Shown piece after piece: positions 16,204 to 25,800 of a DNA stretch of 64,000 nucleotides. This stretch comes from Nodosilinea sp. FACHB-131. GTDB lineage: Bacteria; Cyanobacteriota; Cyanobacteriia; Phormidesmidales; Phormidesmidaceae. The notes below the pieces were generated by a model that saw only the letters and a program-made list of their open reading frames with translations, did no database searches and was not told the DNA's origin. The stretch is from the NCBI RefSeq assembly GCF_014695395.1, contig NZ_JACJOF010000027.1:1-64000 (forward strand), written 5' to 3'. Each line of letters begins with the position of its first letter. Within the stretch, counting starts at the first letter, position 1. A program made the position numbers and the translations under genes.

Positions 16204-19200
16204 TCAATCCATGATGGCGCTTTTGTTGAGGGCGATCAGTTGTTTGAAGGCGTCGTTGTCTAGCTCCGTTAGCCACGATTCGTCGGCACTGACGATCGCC
16301 CCCGCCAGCTTTTTCTTATCCTCAATCATCTGATCAATGCGTTCTTCGAGGGTGCCGATGGCGACGAACTTGTGGACGAAGACATTTTTCTTCTGGCCAA
16401 TGCGGAAGGCACGATCGGTGGCCTGGTTTTCGACAGCAGGGTTCCACCAGCGATCGAAGTGGAAGACGTGGTTGGCCTGGGTGAGGGTGATGCCCACCCC
16501 GGCGGCTTTTAAAGACAGCACAAAGATAGCGGGCTCGGTGTCGGGGTCTTGAAATGCAGCAATCATTTGCTCGCGCTTTTTGCGGTTGGTGCCGCCGTGG
16601 ATGTAGTAGGTGTTGTAGTGGCAGGTGTGGCGCAGGTGGTGTTCTAGAGCGTCGCCAATCTCGCGAAACTGGCTGAAGACCAGGGCGCTTTCGCCTTCGG
16701 CCACCACTTCGTCGAGCATGGCAAGCAGGCGGCTAAGTTTGTGCGATCGCTCCGGCGAGAACTCGCTATTGTCCTGCAAAAACTGGCGGGGGTGGTTACA
16801 GATTTGCTTTAGCTTGGTCAGGGTGGCGAGAATGAGCCCCTGGCGCTGGATGCCCTCGCTGGTTTCGAGCTGTTCGGTGACGTCCTTGAGCACCGCTTCG
16901 TAGAGGGAAGCCTGCTCGGGGGTGAGGTTGCAGAATAGCTTTTGCTCGACCTTGTCGGGCAAGTCTTTGATGATTGACTGGTCGGTTTTGAGCCGCCGCA
17001 GAATAAAGGGTTCCACCAGCTTTTTGAGGATGGTGGAGTGGGTGGAGCTGTTTTCTTTTTGGATGGGTAGCTCGAACTGCTTGCGAAACTGGGTCTGGGT
17101 ACCCAAATAGCCCGGGTTCAGAAAGTTAAAAATCGACCACAGATCCATTAGGCGGTTTTCGACTGGGGTGCCGGTGAGGGCGAGGCGGTGGTTGGCGTTG
17201 AGCTTGAGAATGGCCTTGGTCTGGGCGGTTTTGGGGTTTTTGATATTTTGGGCTTCGTCGAGCACAATGCGGTGCCAGGTGACGCCCTCCAGCAGCTTGA
17301 CGTCTTTGCGGGCCAAGGTGAAGGAGGTAATCACCAGATCGTGTTTGCGGCAGAGGGCTTTGAAGGCTTTGGTGTCTAAGCTGCGATCGCCCCCGTGGTG
17401 CACCACCGCCCGCAGGTGCGGCGCGAACTTTTCGATCTCATGAAACCAGTTGCCCACCACAGAAGTTGGCGCAATCAGCAGCGTGGGAGGAATCGGTTGG
17501 GACGGTTCCTCTCGCTCTTGAATCAGGCGAGCGATCACTTGAATGGTTTTGCCCAGGCCCATGTCGTCAGCGAGGCAGCCATTTAGGCCCAGGTTTTCGA
17601 GGTAGTGTAGCCAAGAGAGGCCGCGCTTTTGGTAGTCGCGAAGATTGCCCTGGAGCTGGTCGGGGTTGGGGGTGAGTTCGAGGCGAGTTTTGTCGCTGAG
17701 CTGGGTGAGCATGGTGGCTAGGGCGTCGTCGCGATCGAACTCCACTTCCAGGCTGTCGTCAGTCTCGCCGCTGGTCAGGCGCATAAAGTCGAGCAGGCTC
17801 ATTTCGGGGTTTTCCGCCTGCTGCTGCTGCCAAAACTCCAGCATTTGCTGCATTTTGTCCTGGTCTAGCTCCATCCACTGGCCGCGAAACTTGACCAGGG
17901 GCGACTTGGCGTTGACTAGCTGCTGCCACTCTTGCTCGGTGACGGGCTGGTCGCCGATCGCCAGGTCGTACTGATACTGCACCAGGGTGTCGTAGGAAAA
18001 GTAGCCCTTAGATTTATCGCTGCCGCCGAGGGATTTGCCCTTGGCCCGCAGCCGCACCTTGGCCCGCTGGCGACCTTTGGGCGTCCACCAGGCAGGGACG
18101 ATGACTTTGTAGCCCGCATCTTCTAGCACCCAGGCGGATTCTTTTAGAAAGGTGAAGGCGGTATCGAGATTGAGGTGGATTCCCACAGGCTGGTCCGTCT
18201 CTAGCCCGTGCCACAGGTCGGGGTAGATGCGGGCGGCGTAGCCCAGGTTCATGAGCAAATGCTGCTCAAAGTCGTCTCCGAGCTGGGCTCTTACCTGGGC
18301 CTGCTGCTTGGGACGCATGCGCCAGTAATCATCCAAAGAGACTTTGAGGGATGGGTCGTCTTTGGGGGCGACTTGAAATTGAAGCTGCCACGGATCTTCT
18401 GGCTTGAACGGGTCTTGCAGGTGAAAGTAGAGATAAAAGGTTTGGTCGGTTTGGGTGCGCACGATGCGATCGCGCCATCCCTGCCACTGCTGATACCGCT
18501 CCAAATCTATTGCCGATTTACCAGGAGCCTTAACCTGCAAGCAGTCCTGAATCAGCGTATTCTCAACGGTTTTAAGGTAACTCTGGGGGATATTGGTACC
18601 CCGCACTAGGTCGGTCACGAAGCACTCAGAAAAGTGGCGGAGTAGAGTTTTGCGATCGTAGAAGGTGGGTGTGGCTGGTGGTTCCCCAAACCCGGCGACG
18701 CAGAGCAGGGGCATGTAGTCGACATAGGTTTGCAGATCGTCGTTGTAGCGATCGCCAATAATTTCCCAGCCCGGATAAATCTCAAACCCTGCCTCTGACG
18801 TTGCTTTTTGCTTTTTGGTTGCCTTCGCCCCCGCCGCGTTGCGTTGGGTAGATGCTTTGGCAGCCGCAACTTGCCGATACTTCAAAGCTGGGATGTACTG
18901 ATCGCGCAGGATCACCTGCTTAAAAGCCTGGGTGTAGTGATACCAAAACAGCAGATCGGCCCCCATTTGCACCTCCGCCAGGTTGTAGACGGCGAGAAAG
19001 TGCAGATTATTCAGCAGGCCAACTAGGTCGGCGAGCACGGGCTGGTAGCAATCGATCTGCCAGTACTGCCAGTCGAAGCTATCTGGGATGTCTATTTCTA
19101 AATAGCGCGATAGCTCCAGGGAGGGAAGCGGCTCACCGTCCACCGTGGGGAGCAGAAAGGTGGGGGGAGTGATGGAATCGGCTAGGGGGCGGCGATCGAG

Positions 19201-19386
19201 CGACTTTAGCCCCAATTCATCGGTGAGCAGGGGCACCAGGTCAGGTTCGGGCAGGTGAAACGGATGGGCCTGGGGCGACAGCTTGCGGCGACTCTTCTGC
19301 CCGGTTTCGACCCACAGGTAAAAAGCTCCCGTCTGCACAAAGTCGGTGGCGGGCTGAGGTATCCAGGTGCCGTGAAGAATTTGCAT
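16204..19386 (-). CDS. SNF2-family DEAD/DEAH helicase
   Basis: About 1060 residues; tandem ATGs at 19389 and 19386 are the likely start because the product then begins QILHGTWIPQPATDFVQTGA as in relatives. The N-terminal 550 residues include the bacterial SNF2 N-domain (DUF3670-like). The motor starts with DDMGLGKTIQVIARL (Walker A), LDEAQNIKNPKT (DEAQ box) and LTGTPVENRLMDLWSIFNFL. The second RecA lobe contains ALVFSQF and the last motif RAFRIGQKKNVFVHKF. It is an ATP-driven double-strand DNA translocase that remodels protein-DNA complexes. The SWIM gene, its usual partner, lies downstream past the VapBC genes. Confidence 0.95.
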   Translation of the reverse strand: MQILHGTWIPQPATDFVQTGAFYLWVETGQKSRRKLSPQAHPFHLPEPDLVPLLTDELGLKSLDRRPLADSITPPTFLLPTVDGEPLPSLELSRYLEIDIPDSFDWQYWQIDCYQPVLADLVGLLNNLHFLAVYNLAEVQMGADLLFWYHYTQAFKQVILRDQYIPALKYRQVAAAKASTQRNAAGAKATKKQKATSEAGFEIYPGWEIIGDRYNDDLQTYVDYMPLLCVAGFGEPPATPTFYDRKTLLRHFSECFVTDLVRGTNIPQSYLKTVENTLIQDCLQVKAPGKSAIDLERYQQWQGWRDRIVRTQTDQTFYLYFHLQDPFKPEDPWQLQFQVAPKDDPSLKVSLDDYWRMRPKQQAQVRAQLGDDFEQHLLMNLGYAARIYPDLWHGLETDQPVGIHLNLDTAFTFLKESAWVLEDAGYKVIVPAWWTPKGRQRAKVRLRAKGKSLGGSDKSKGYFSYDTLVQYQYDLAIGDQPVTEQEWQQLVNAKSPLVKFRGQWMELDQDKMQQMLEFWQQQQAENPEMSLLDFMRLTSGETDDSLEVEFDRDDALATMLTQLSDKTRLELTPNPDQLQGNLRDYQKRGLSWLHYLENLGLNGCLADDMGLGKTIQVIARLIQEREEPSQPIPPTLLIAPTSVVGNWFHEIEKFAPHLRAVVHHGGDRSLDTKAFKALCRKHDLVITSFTLARKDVKLLEGVTWHRIVLDEAQNIKNPKTAQTKAILKLNANHRLALTGTPVENRLMDLWSIFNFLNPGYLGTQTQFRKQFELPIQKENSSTHSTILKKLVEPFILRRLKTDQSIIKDLPDKVEQKLFCNLTPEQASLYEAVLKDVTEQLETSEGIQRQGLILATLTKLKQICNHPRQFLQDNSEFSPERSHKLSRLLAMLDEVVAEGESALVFSQFREIGDALEHHLRHTCHYNTYYIHGGTNRKKREQMIAAFQDPDTEPAIFVLSLKAAGVGITLTQANHVFHFDRWWNPAVENQATDRAFRIGQKKNVFVHKFVAIGTLEERIDQMIEDKKKLAGAIVSADESWLTELDNDAFKQLIALNKSAIMD

Positions 19387-19566
19387 CATTCCATCCCGAC
19401 AGTAGTGCGATCGGCCTAGGCCAACCCATTTCAGCCCTGGCAAGGACGATTAACCGTCTCGTTTTAACGAACATGGTAATGCTTACGTTTTACCACGGCA
19501 GCCTTAAAAGCGTAGGAGGCCGATTCAATCCATTAAGATCTAACCGCAGATGCTACGGATAGACCT

Positions 19567-20106
19567 ATGCTTACCTTCCTCAATCGATTCAAGCTGCTTT
19601 GTTTAGCCTTGTGCTTGGGTGCCCTGACCCTGCTGGCCCGCCCCGCCTTTGCCGATGCGCTCACTGCCCAGGCTGACTTGATTGACAACAGCGGCAACGC
19701 CATCGGCACGGTGCAGGTCGAGCAAGGGCACAAAGGGGTATTGGTGAATCTTAAGGCCAAGGATCTGCCCCCTGGTTACCACGGCATGCACTTTCACGCT
19801 GTGGGCGACTGTTCGGATCTAGCGGCATTTAAATCGGCGGGTGGGCACGTAAACCCCTTCAACCAGCCCCATGGGTTTCGCAACCCCGATGGCCCCCACG
19901 AGGGCAACTTACCTAACCTGGTGGTTGCTGCCGATGGTACCGTTGAAGTCGAGCTGTACAGCGACATCGTTGCCCTAGACTCTGGGGCCGCCAAACTGCT
20001 GGATGACGACGGTACAGCGCTGATTATCCACACTGATAAAGATGACCACTATTCGCAACCTATTGGGGGTTCGGGCGATCGCATTGCCTGTGCGGTGATC
20101 AAGTAA
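19567..20106 (+). CDS. sodC: Cu,Zn superoxide dismutase
   Basis: 179 residues with a signal peptide (residues 1-29, cleavage at AFA-D), so it acts in the periplasm or lumen, converting superoxide to peroxide and oxygen. Copper ligands are His75 and His77 in GMHFHAVGDC, His94 in GGHVNP and His155. The zinc site has His94, His102 and His111. The fourth zinc ligand, normally Asp in HxGDLPN, is Asn114 here (HEGNLPN, codon AAC). The Cys82-Cys175 disulfide pair and the GGSGDRIACAVI end are present. It may therefore bind zinc weakly. Single gene followed by a hairpin. Confidence 0.95.
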   Translation: MLTFLNRFKLLCLALCLGALTLLARPAFADALTAQADLIDNSGNAIGTVQVEQGHKGVLVNLKAKDLPPGYHGMHFHAVGDCSDLAAFKSAGGHVNPFNQPHGFRNPDGPHEGNLPNLVVAADGTVEVELYSDIVALDSGAAKLLDDDGTALIIHTDKDDHYSQPIGGSGDRIACAVIK

Positions 20107-20134
20107 GCTTTAGCGCGGGTCTGTGGGCTAAAGC
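20107..20134 (+). terminator. Hairpin after sodC
   Basis: GCTTTAGC and GCTAAAGC pair across 12 bases directly after the stop codon. No T-run follows, so it is either a weak terminator or an mRNA 3' stem. Confidence 0.4.
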
Positions 20135-20377
20135 GGCAGTGGTGGAGCGATCGCGCTTCGCCGCCAGAGGCCGCCGCGGCCTACAGTCCTTCTACCAGCG
20201 TTGACATGCCAATATTGGGGTTTCGGGTTGCGATCGCGCATAACAGTAGTCGCAGTCAACCTTTTGCTTCCCAGCCGCCATCATCTCTACCAACAGTTTC
20301 GCCAGAGAGTCAGAAAGGATAGGGAACCGATCAGCGAAACGCCTAGTCTAGGGTGAGAAGATGCAGGCTCAACGGCA

Positions 20378-21892
20378 ATGGCAAATGAAAACCAAGTCAC
20401 TTTGCTCAGGCAAGGGAGCGAGGTCTGGAATGCCTGGAGAAAAGAGAATCCCAGAATTGAAATATCCCTCTGGTTCGAAGACCTCAGCGATGCCGACCTC
20501 AGCGGTGCCGACCTCAGCAACGCCTACTTCAGCAACGCCTACTTCAGCAACGTCAACCTGAGCAACGCTAACCTCAGCAACGCTAACCTCAGCAACGCCA
20601 ACTTGAGCAACGCCAACTTGAGCAACGCTAACCTCAGCAACACTAACCTCAGCGATGCCGATCTCAACAACGCCAACCTCAACGATGCCGCCCTCAGCTA
20701 CGCCGCTCTCAATAGGGCCAATCTCAGCCACGCCGTCTTGAGCAACGTCGATCTCAGCTATGCCGATCTCAGCCATGCCAACCTCAGCAACGCTAGCCTC
20801 AGCAAAGCCTACTTAATCAACGCCAACCTCACCATGGCCAACCTGAGCAGTGCCGACTTGAATAAAGCTAATCTCAGCAACGCCGACCTCAGCAACGCCA
20901 ACCTCAATGCATCTCAAATTCTCTATGCCAATCTCACGCAGACGAAACTCACGGGAGCCTGTATAGCCGACTGGCAAATCGGTAGCTCAACTGTTCTTGA
21001 GAACGTCAAATGTGATTACATTTTTCGCACCTATGATCAGCAAACTGGGCAATTCTCCAGTCGTCTTCCCATAGACCCTGCAAGCACCTTTGCTCCAGGC
21101 GAATTTACTCAGCGATTTCAAATTATTGCCAGTGCGCTAGAAACTATCGACATCACTCTGACAGAGGGTATCGATTGGCAAGCCTTTTTCCAATCCTTCC
21201 AAGAGCTGCGAGACAGTCGCTCCGATGAGGACATCTCAATTCAAGGTATGGAGAGCAAGGGAAATGCCTTTGTCGTTCGATTGGAGGTCAGAGCCGAGGC
21301 CGATAAAGCGGCTATTGAGACAGACATTAAGCAACGCTATGCCTATCAACTCGCTGCCCTCGAAGCCCAGTATGAGCAAAAACTGCGCTTGCAAGGAGCC
21401 CATCTAGAAGACATTAGAGATTTTCTGAGCTTTGAGCGACAAGAACGAACTCGATTATCAAAGGTTGTAGAAACAATGGCTAACGAGCAGAAAGTTCCCA
21501 AATATGACATGCGCGGCGCTCAGTTTGCGGGCGGGTTTGCCGAAACTGTTCAAGGTAATAATGTCGGCGGAATCATCAACAACTACGGTCAAAACGCCGA
21601 TGAGGTTGTTCGACTCATAACGTCTCTTCGTCAACTGTCTGAAGCGTTTCCAGAAGAGCAAAAAGCAGATGTTTTAATGGAGTTGGATGATCTAGAAAGC
21701 GATCTCAGTAAGCCAGAACAAGAACCAAAGCGCGTCGGCAAACGACTGCAACGCCTAATCGCGGCAGGGACAGCCGCCGCCACCCTCGCTGGTGGAGCCG
21801 CTACCTTTTCTGGCAACGTCAACGAGTTCACAGAGAATGTGTTTGAACTTGGCGAGAGAATTGGTTTGACTAGAGAGGTCATGCAGCCCTAG
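20378..21892 (+). CDS. Pentapeptide-repeat protein with C-terminal helical/hydrophobic domain
   Basis: 504 residues from ATG. It begins MANENQVTLLRQGSEVWNAW, the usual lead-in of cyanobacterial pentapeptide proteins. Residues 35-190 are about 30 consecutive A(D/N)LSN pentapeptides that would form a right-handed beta helix. Next, residues 230-340 form a mixed domain ending in coiled coil (AALEAQYEQKLRLQGAHLED). The tail begins PKYDMRGAQFAGGFAETVQG, has NNVGGIINNYGQNADEVVRL, and ends in a hydrophobic AAGTAAATLAGGAATFSG. The same tail occurs on other cyanobacterial proteins of conflict type, in my recollection. DNA of the repeat block is nearly periodic at 15 bases. Function unknown. Confidence 0.85.
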   Translation: MANENQVTLLRQGSEVWNAWRKENPRIEISLWFEDLSDADLSGADLSNAYFSNAYFSNVNLSNANLSNANLSNANLSNANLSNANLSNTNLSDADLNNANLNDAALSYAALNRANLSHAVLSNVDLSYADLSHANLSNASLSKAYLINANLTMANLSSADLNKANLSNADLSNANLNASQILYANLTQTKLTGACIADWQIGSSTVLENVKCDYIFRTYDQQTGQFSSRLPIDPASTFAPGEFTQRFQIIASALETIDITLTEGIDWQAFFQSFQELRDSRSDEDISIQGMESKGNAFVVRLEVRAEADKAAIETDIKQRYAYQLAALEAQYEQKLRLQGAHLEDIRDFLSFERQERTRLSKVVETMANEQKVPKYDMRGAQFAGGFAETVQGNNVGGIINNYGQNADEVVRLITSLRQLSEAFPEEQKADVLMELDDLESDLSKPEQEPKRVGKRLQRLIAAGTAAATLAGGAATFSGNVNEFTENVFELGERIGLTREVMQP

Positions 21893-21894
21893 CG

Positions 21895-22548
21895 CTATGC
21901 ACCCTGCGATCGCTCTTTTACCCAATTCCTCACAGCTCGCCGCAGTGCCAACCGGCCCGCCGATCGCTGCGATTCAATCAGCTGAGGCAGGGCTCGAATA
22001 TTCAGCGTGGGAAACACTCGGCTTTGCTCTGACACCCCGTAGCGATCGCCTTCCAACAGGTAAATCGTTAGCACACCGCTGTCGTAGCACCAGATTTCCG
22101 GTACGCCCAGGCGGGCGTAGATGGGGAAGCGATCGAGGGACTTGCTGGTGAGATCGATTTCGAGAGCGAGATCGGGGGGCGGGTCGCGATCTAGATCAAA
22201 CTCCAGCTTGCCGCGCACCAGTGCCTCGTTTTGAAAGTAAAAGCAGTTGTCGGGTTCGATGCCCGCCTGCTGGGCCTTGCGCCACCAGGTGGTGGAACCG
22301 TAGCACTCATAATCTTGCTCTAATACCTCGGCCATGTCCTCAATAGCCGTGCTAATCGTCTGCTTAAAATACTCGTGCTCTGGTAGGGGAGCCATAATTT
22401 CTAAAAACCCGTCGTCGTAGGCGATGCGGGTACTGCGGTGATTTCCCAGCTCGGCCAAGATGGCTTCAAACTCGGCCCAACTCACGTCGCGAAGCACCAG
22501 ACTCTTGCCCAGAGGTACCTCAATTTGGCGTAGCTCAAGGGTGACCAT
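21895..22548 (-). CDS. Uma2-family (DUF820) endonuclease-like protein
   Basis: 217 residues from ATG at 22548; the frame extends to a TTG five codons upstream. The PD-(D/E)XK-like core is visible: GFLEIMAPLPEHEYFKQTIS, then PDNCFYFQN, PPDLALEIDLTSKSLDRFPIY (Asp, Glu, then Ser-Lys), and LGVPEIWCYD. Uma2 proteins are extremely numerous in cyanobacteria; they look like nucleases but their role is unproven. The gene ends three bases from the stop of the convergent pentapeptide gene. Confidence 0.88.
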   Translation of the reverse strand: MVTLELRQIEVPLGKSLVLRDVSWAEFEAILAELGNHRSTRIAYDDGFLEIMAPLPEHEYFKQTISTAIEDMAEVLEQDYECYGSTTWWRKAQQAGIEPDNCFYFQNEALVRGKLEFDLDRDPPPDLALEIDLTSKSLDRFPIYARLGVPEIWCYDSGVLTIYLLEGDRYGVSEQSRVFPTLNIRALPQLIESQRSAGRLALRRAVRNWVKERSQGA

Positions 22549-22683
22549 GGGTACTTTCACCAAAGGAAAAGAACAGAATGCTCAGCATCGTTAGCATCCA
22601 TTACGGCTAGCCTAACCCATGTCATCGGTGCTCAAAGAGTCTGGAGTATATCAAGCCTCCAGATGGTGCAGCGCGGACGCAGC

Positions 22684-23421
22684 TCACGACTCGGCTTTGG
22701 ACACGACTGGATATAGCGGTTCTTGTCCATTCAAGCGCCAGAGGCTGATGCAGAGGGCGGTGGCGATCGCCAGCCACACCAGCGACGGCAAAATAATCCA
22801 CCCCGCTAGGGGCACCACCTGAAAATAACTGATCGTGACCACAGCCACAGAGAGCAATGGCCCCACAATTACCATCGGCACCGCCGCCCCCAGACGGCCT
22901 TCCACCGTGAAAATCGTATTCCAGGTGTCGCCCAGACTGAGGTGCACCACATAGAGAATGAGGGGCAAGCACAGGAAGGTTTGCCCCATCGCCGACCACA
23001 CCAGATAGGCCGAGACCACCCGCAGCACGGCAATACTCATCCACACGATGGGGAAGGCCAACGGCGGCGGTGCCCAGCCGGGACGCTGGAGCGACTGGTA
23101 GCGCCCACTATTGCGAGTATTGTCGAGCAGAGAGAAGAAGCGCGATCGCAGCGTCACAAAGGCAAAAAATGCGCAGGCGATCGCAGTTGTTGTCCAGGGC
23201 GCTAGAGCACCCAGGTTGAAGTATCCAAAGGCCACATCCATCGCCCACAGGAGCCCGGTCATCACTGCCACCTGAGCGATCGTCGCTCCTAGATAGGTCA
23301 GAGTGGCTTTCTTATCCCAACTAGGATTAGCCAAATTGGTCTGGATGGTGGTGTCGCGGGTGGCCTCGTTGACCCCCATCACCCGGTTGACGCCGCTTCT
23401 CACAATTTTTTTACTACTCAT
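22684..23421 (-). CDS. TspO/MBR-family membrane protein
   Basis: 245 residues. A variable cytoplasmic N-terminus of about 40 residues is followed by membrane helices at about 43-65, 73-92, 120-140, 150-170, 180-200 and 210-230. The family signature is RPGWAPPPLAFPIVWMSIAV with SLGDTWNTIF, corresponding to the RPPWxPPxxxFxxVW and WNxxF blocks of TspO. TspO proteins bind porphyrins and sterol-like ligands and are tied to tetrapyrrole and light stress responses. The N-terminal extension and missing tryptophans make it a divergent member. Confidence 0.8.
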   Translation of the reverse strand: MSSKKIVRSGVNRVMGVNEATRDTTIQTNLANPSWDKKATLTYLGATIAQVAVMTGLLWAMDVAFGYFNLGALAPWTTTAIACAFFAFVTLRSRFFSLLDNTRNSGRYQSLQRPGWAPPPLAFPIVWMSIAVLRVVSAYLVWSAMGQTFLCLPLILYVVHLSLGDTWNTIFTVEGRLGAAVPMVIVGPLLSVAVVTISYFQVVPLAGWIILPSLVWLAIATALCISLWRLNGQEPLYPVVSKAES

Positions 23422-23592
23422 TTGCCTAAAAAGAGTGGTTTATGAAGATAGCTCTGCTCCCTGCTCCCACAAGGAGAGGGGTTTGGGGTGAGGGAAGCCG
23501 AGGATCGCAATACCCATCTCCCGATCCTAACCCCTACAGGCCATCGCTACCGATAGAGTAAAGGAGGTCTATGGGCAACGGGGGCAAGAACA

Positions 23593-25095
23593 ATGGAAAA
23601 CACAGCACAAAAGCGGGTAGTGGTAGTCGGCGCAGGCTGGGCCGGATTGGGATCCGCCTATCATCTGGCCCGCCAGGGCTATGCCGTGACTCTCCTAGAA
23701 GCTGGAGCCTACCCCGGTGGCCTAGTGGCGGGTTGGCAAACACCCCAGGGCCGCGCCGTCGAGGCAGGCATTCACGGATTTTGGTACCCCTATCGCAATA
23801 TTTTTGCCCTCACCGACCATCTGGGCATTCAGCCCTTTACCGATTGGACGCGATCGGCCCAGTATTCGCCCCACGGCTTAGAGGTCGAGTCGCCGCTATT
23901 TCAAGAGCAGCCCTACTTGCCCACACCGCTGGGCACGTTTCTTTATACCGACTTTAAGCGCCTGCCGCTGACCGATCGCCTCTCAGCCCTGCCCCTGCTG
24001 CAAGCGCTGATCGATTTCGACAACTCTGATGAGGCCTGGCAAAAGTACGATCGCATCACCGCCCGCGAACTTTTCCGCCAGTACGGCGTGTCGGCCCGGC
24101 TCTACCATGAGTCGTTTGAGCCGATGCTGCTGGTGGGCCTGTTCGCCCCTGGAGAGCAGTGCTCGGCGGCGGCGGCCCTGGGCATGCTCTACTACTTCAT
24201 CCTGGCTCACCAACCCGATTTTGACGTGCGCTGGTGCCGGGGCACGGTGGGGGCGCAGATCTTTCGGCCCTGGACAGAGGCGAGCGAGCGGGCCGGGGGC
24301 AAGATTCTCGCCAACCATCGGGTGTCGGATGTGACGGTGGAGAACAACCGGGTGACGGCGGTGGTCTGCGGCGATGAGGTGTTTGAGGCCGATGCGGTGG
24401 TGTTTGCCGTCGGCATCAGCGGGCTGAAGAAAATTGTGGAGCAGTCGGCGGGGTTGAGAGCGCGCCCTGAGTTCAACAACATTCGCAACCTGGGAGCGAT
24501 CGACGTGCTGGCGGCGCGGCTGTGGCTCGATCGCAAAGTCGATATTCCCCTGCCCTCCAACGCCTGCTTTGGCTTTCACCCCACTACGGGATGGACGTTC
24601 TTTGACCTCAACGCCATCCACGACGAGTATCGCGACGAACCGGGCACGGTGGTCGAGGCCGACTACTACCACGCCAACCAGCTTCTAGCGCTGGATGACG
24701 ACCAGGTGCTCAAGCAGGTGCAGCAAGATCTCGCGGGGTGCATTCCCGCCTTTGGCGAGGCTAAGATCATCGATCACAGCGTCGTGCGCATTCCTCAAGG
24801 GGTGACGCACTTTGCCCCCGGCAGCTACCGCTACCTGTTGCCCACCACTACTAGCTTCGACAACCTGTTTATGGCGGGCGATTGGATTGTCACCCGCCAC
24901 GGGTCGTGGTCGCAGGAGAAGGCCTACGTCACCGGGCTAGAGGCGGCGAACCGCGTGATTGCGACCTTGGGCCAGGGCCAACCCGCTAAGATTTTGCCCG
25001 TGATTCCCGATGAGCCGCATATTCAGACGCTGCGATCGGTCAATCGCTTCGTGCGGCAGGGGTTGCAGGGGTTGCCCCAGTTTTGGCTGCCCTAG
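23593..25095 (+). CDS. FAD-dependent amine-oxidase/phytoene-desaturase-like oxidoreductase
   Basis: 500 residues from ATG. The dinucleotide fold is at the N-terminus, VVVVGAGWAGLGSAYHLARQ, followed by LLEAGAYPGGLVAGW, the usual FAD-binding continuation in carotenoid and amine oxidases. A central variable substrate domain contains FAPGEQCSAAAALGML. The C-terminal FAD block is FDNLFMAGDWIVTRHGSWSQ with EKAYVTGLEAANRV. It resembles carotenoid desaturases, isomerases and HpnE-type enzymes, so an isoprenoid substrate is likely but unproven. It is separated from TspO by a short divergent spacer. A partial copy of its last 71 codons lies at 25801. Confidence 0.85.
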   Translation: MENTAQKRVVVVGAGWAGLGSAYHLARQGYAVTLLEAGAYPGGLVAGWQTPQGRAVEAGIHGFWYPYRNIFALTDHLGIQPFTDWTRSAQYSPHGLEVESPLFQEQPYLPTPLGTFLYTDFKRLPLTDRLSALPLLQALIDFDNSDEAWQKYDRITARELFRQYGVSARLYHESFEPMLLVGLFAPGEQCSAAAALGMLYYFILAHQPDFDVRWCRGTVGAQIFRPWTEASERAGGKILANHRVSDVTVENNRVTAVVCGDEVFEADAVVFAVGISGLKKIVEQSAGLRARPEFNNIRNLGAIDVLAARLWLDRKVDIPLPSNACFGFHPTTGWTFFDLNAIHDEYRDEPGTVVEADYYHANQLLALDDDQVLKQVQQDLAGCIPAFGEAKIIDHSVVRIPQGVTHFAPGSYRYLLPTTTSFDNLFMAGDWIVTRHGSWSQEKAYVTGLEAANRVIATLGQGQPAKILPVIPDEPHIQTLRSVNRFVRQGLQGLPQFWLP

Positions 25096-25306
25096 CGCTT
25101 GGCGAGTATTGGGCACTACAGCATCTCAAGGCCTAAATACCATTGTCACAGCAGCTTTTGAATGACGCTTCTGGCACCGAATTAGACGAAAATGATGCAG
25201 CATCTTTAAAGAGCTTAGATGCACGCTGAATCGCGTTGATTCTGAAGGATTCTTACGTTTGCCACTGTTTTGACCGCAAGCTAGCGAATCGATCCAAATC
25301 AACCTA
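25096..25306. other. Spacer without recognised feature
   Basis: Nothing beyond stop-rich frames. The wider stretch 25096-26158 holds only a doubtful small gene and a decayed gene copy, listed separately; 25508-25800 shows nothing. Confidence 0.4.
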
Positions 25307-25507
25307 CTACGCAGCTAAACCTTTGACCCTACGATGGTTATGCTGGCTTATGCTATCGAATCCTAAAGAAACAGGGGTTCGAAGCTGTCCTTTCATAGAC
25401 AGATCGATCGCCTGCCACCACAGCAAACTCCAGCATTCTTTACAAAAATTGTTCTGAACTGTAGTAATTTGGCCGCATTTGCATCGGGAATGTACTGACT
25501 TAGCCAT
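25307..25507 (-). CDS. Possible small zinc-ribbon protein
   Basis: 66 codons from ATG. The N-terminus has two cysteine pairs, RCKCGQ and NNFCKECWSLLWW, which fit a zinc ribbon. The rest is unremarkable. No good ribosome site precedes it (only GAGAAA), and it lies in otherwise non-coding DNA, so it may be chance. Confidence 0.3.
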   Translation of the reverse strand: MAKSVHSRCKCGQITTVQNNFCKECWSLLWWQAIDLSMKGQLRTPVSLGFDSISQHNHRRVKGLAA

Positions 25508-25800
25508 ATCTATTTTCTCAGCATTGCATCAACTTGTTCTTCAATTTTTGCCATAGGCAGCCTTCATTCTGCAGGCCCTACAGGGGTAGTTACAGTCTCT
25601 CAAAGGGTAAGTTTGTCATCGCTTTCAACTACTCCTAGAGAACGGTATGAGACTAGAACGGTGTTTTGTGCCGCTGAGAGTTAACAGACAGCATGGTTGT
25701 CAGATGAGCATAAATTACCTAGCGATACGACTTTATTAGGAGAGTTACTGATAGTGAAGTGAGAGGTCATCCGAAATACCCATCAATAACCTACTCATAG

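Noticed and set aside
20369..20776. 135-codon minus strand frame rich in VAEVGVAE repeats
   Set aside because: It is the antisense shadow of the 15-base periodic pentapeptide repeats.
23983..24672. 229-codon minus strand frame
   Set aside because: Complete antisense of the FAD oxidoreductase gene; a GC-rich shadow frame.
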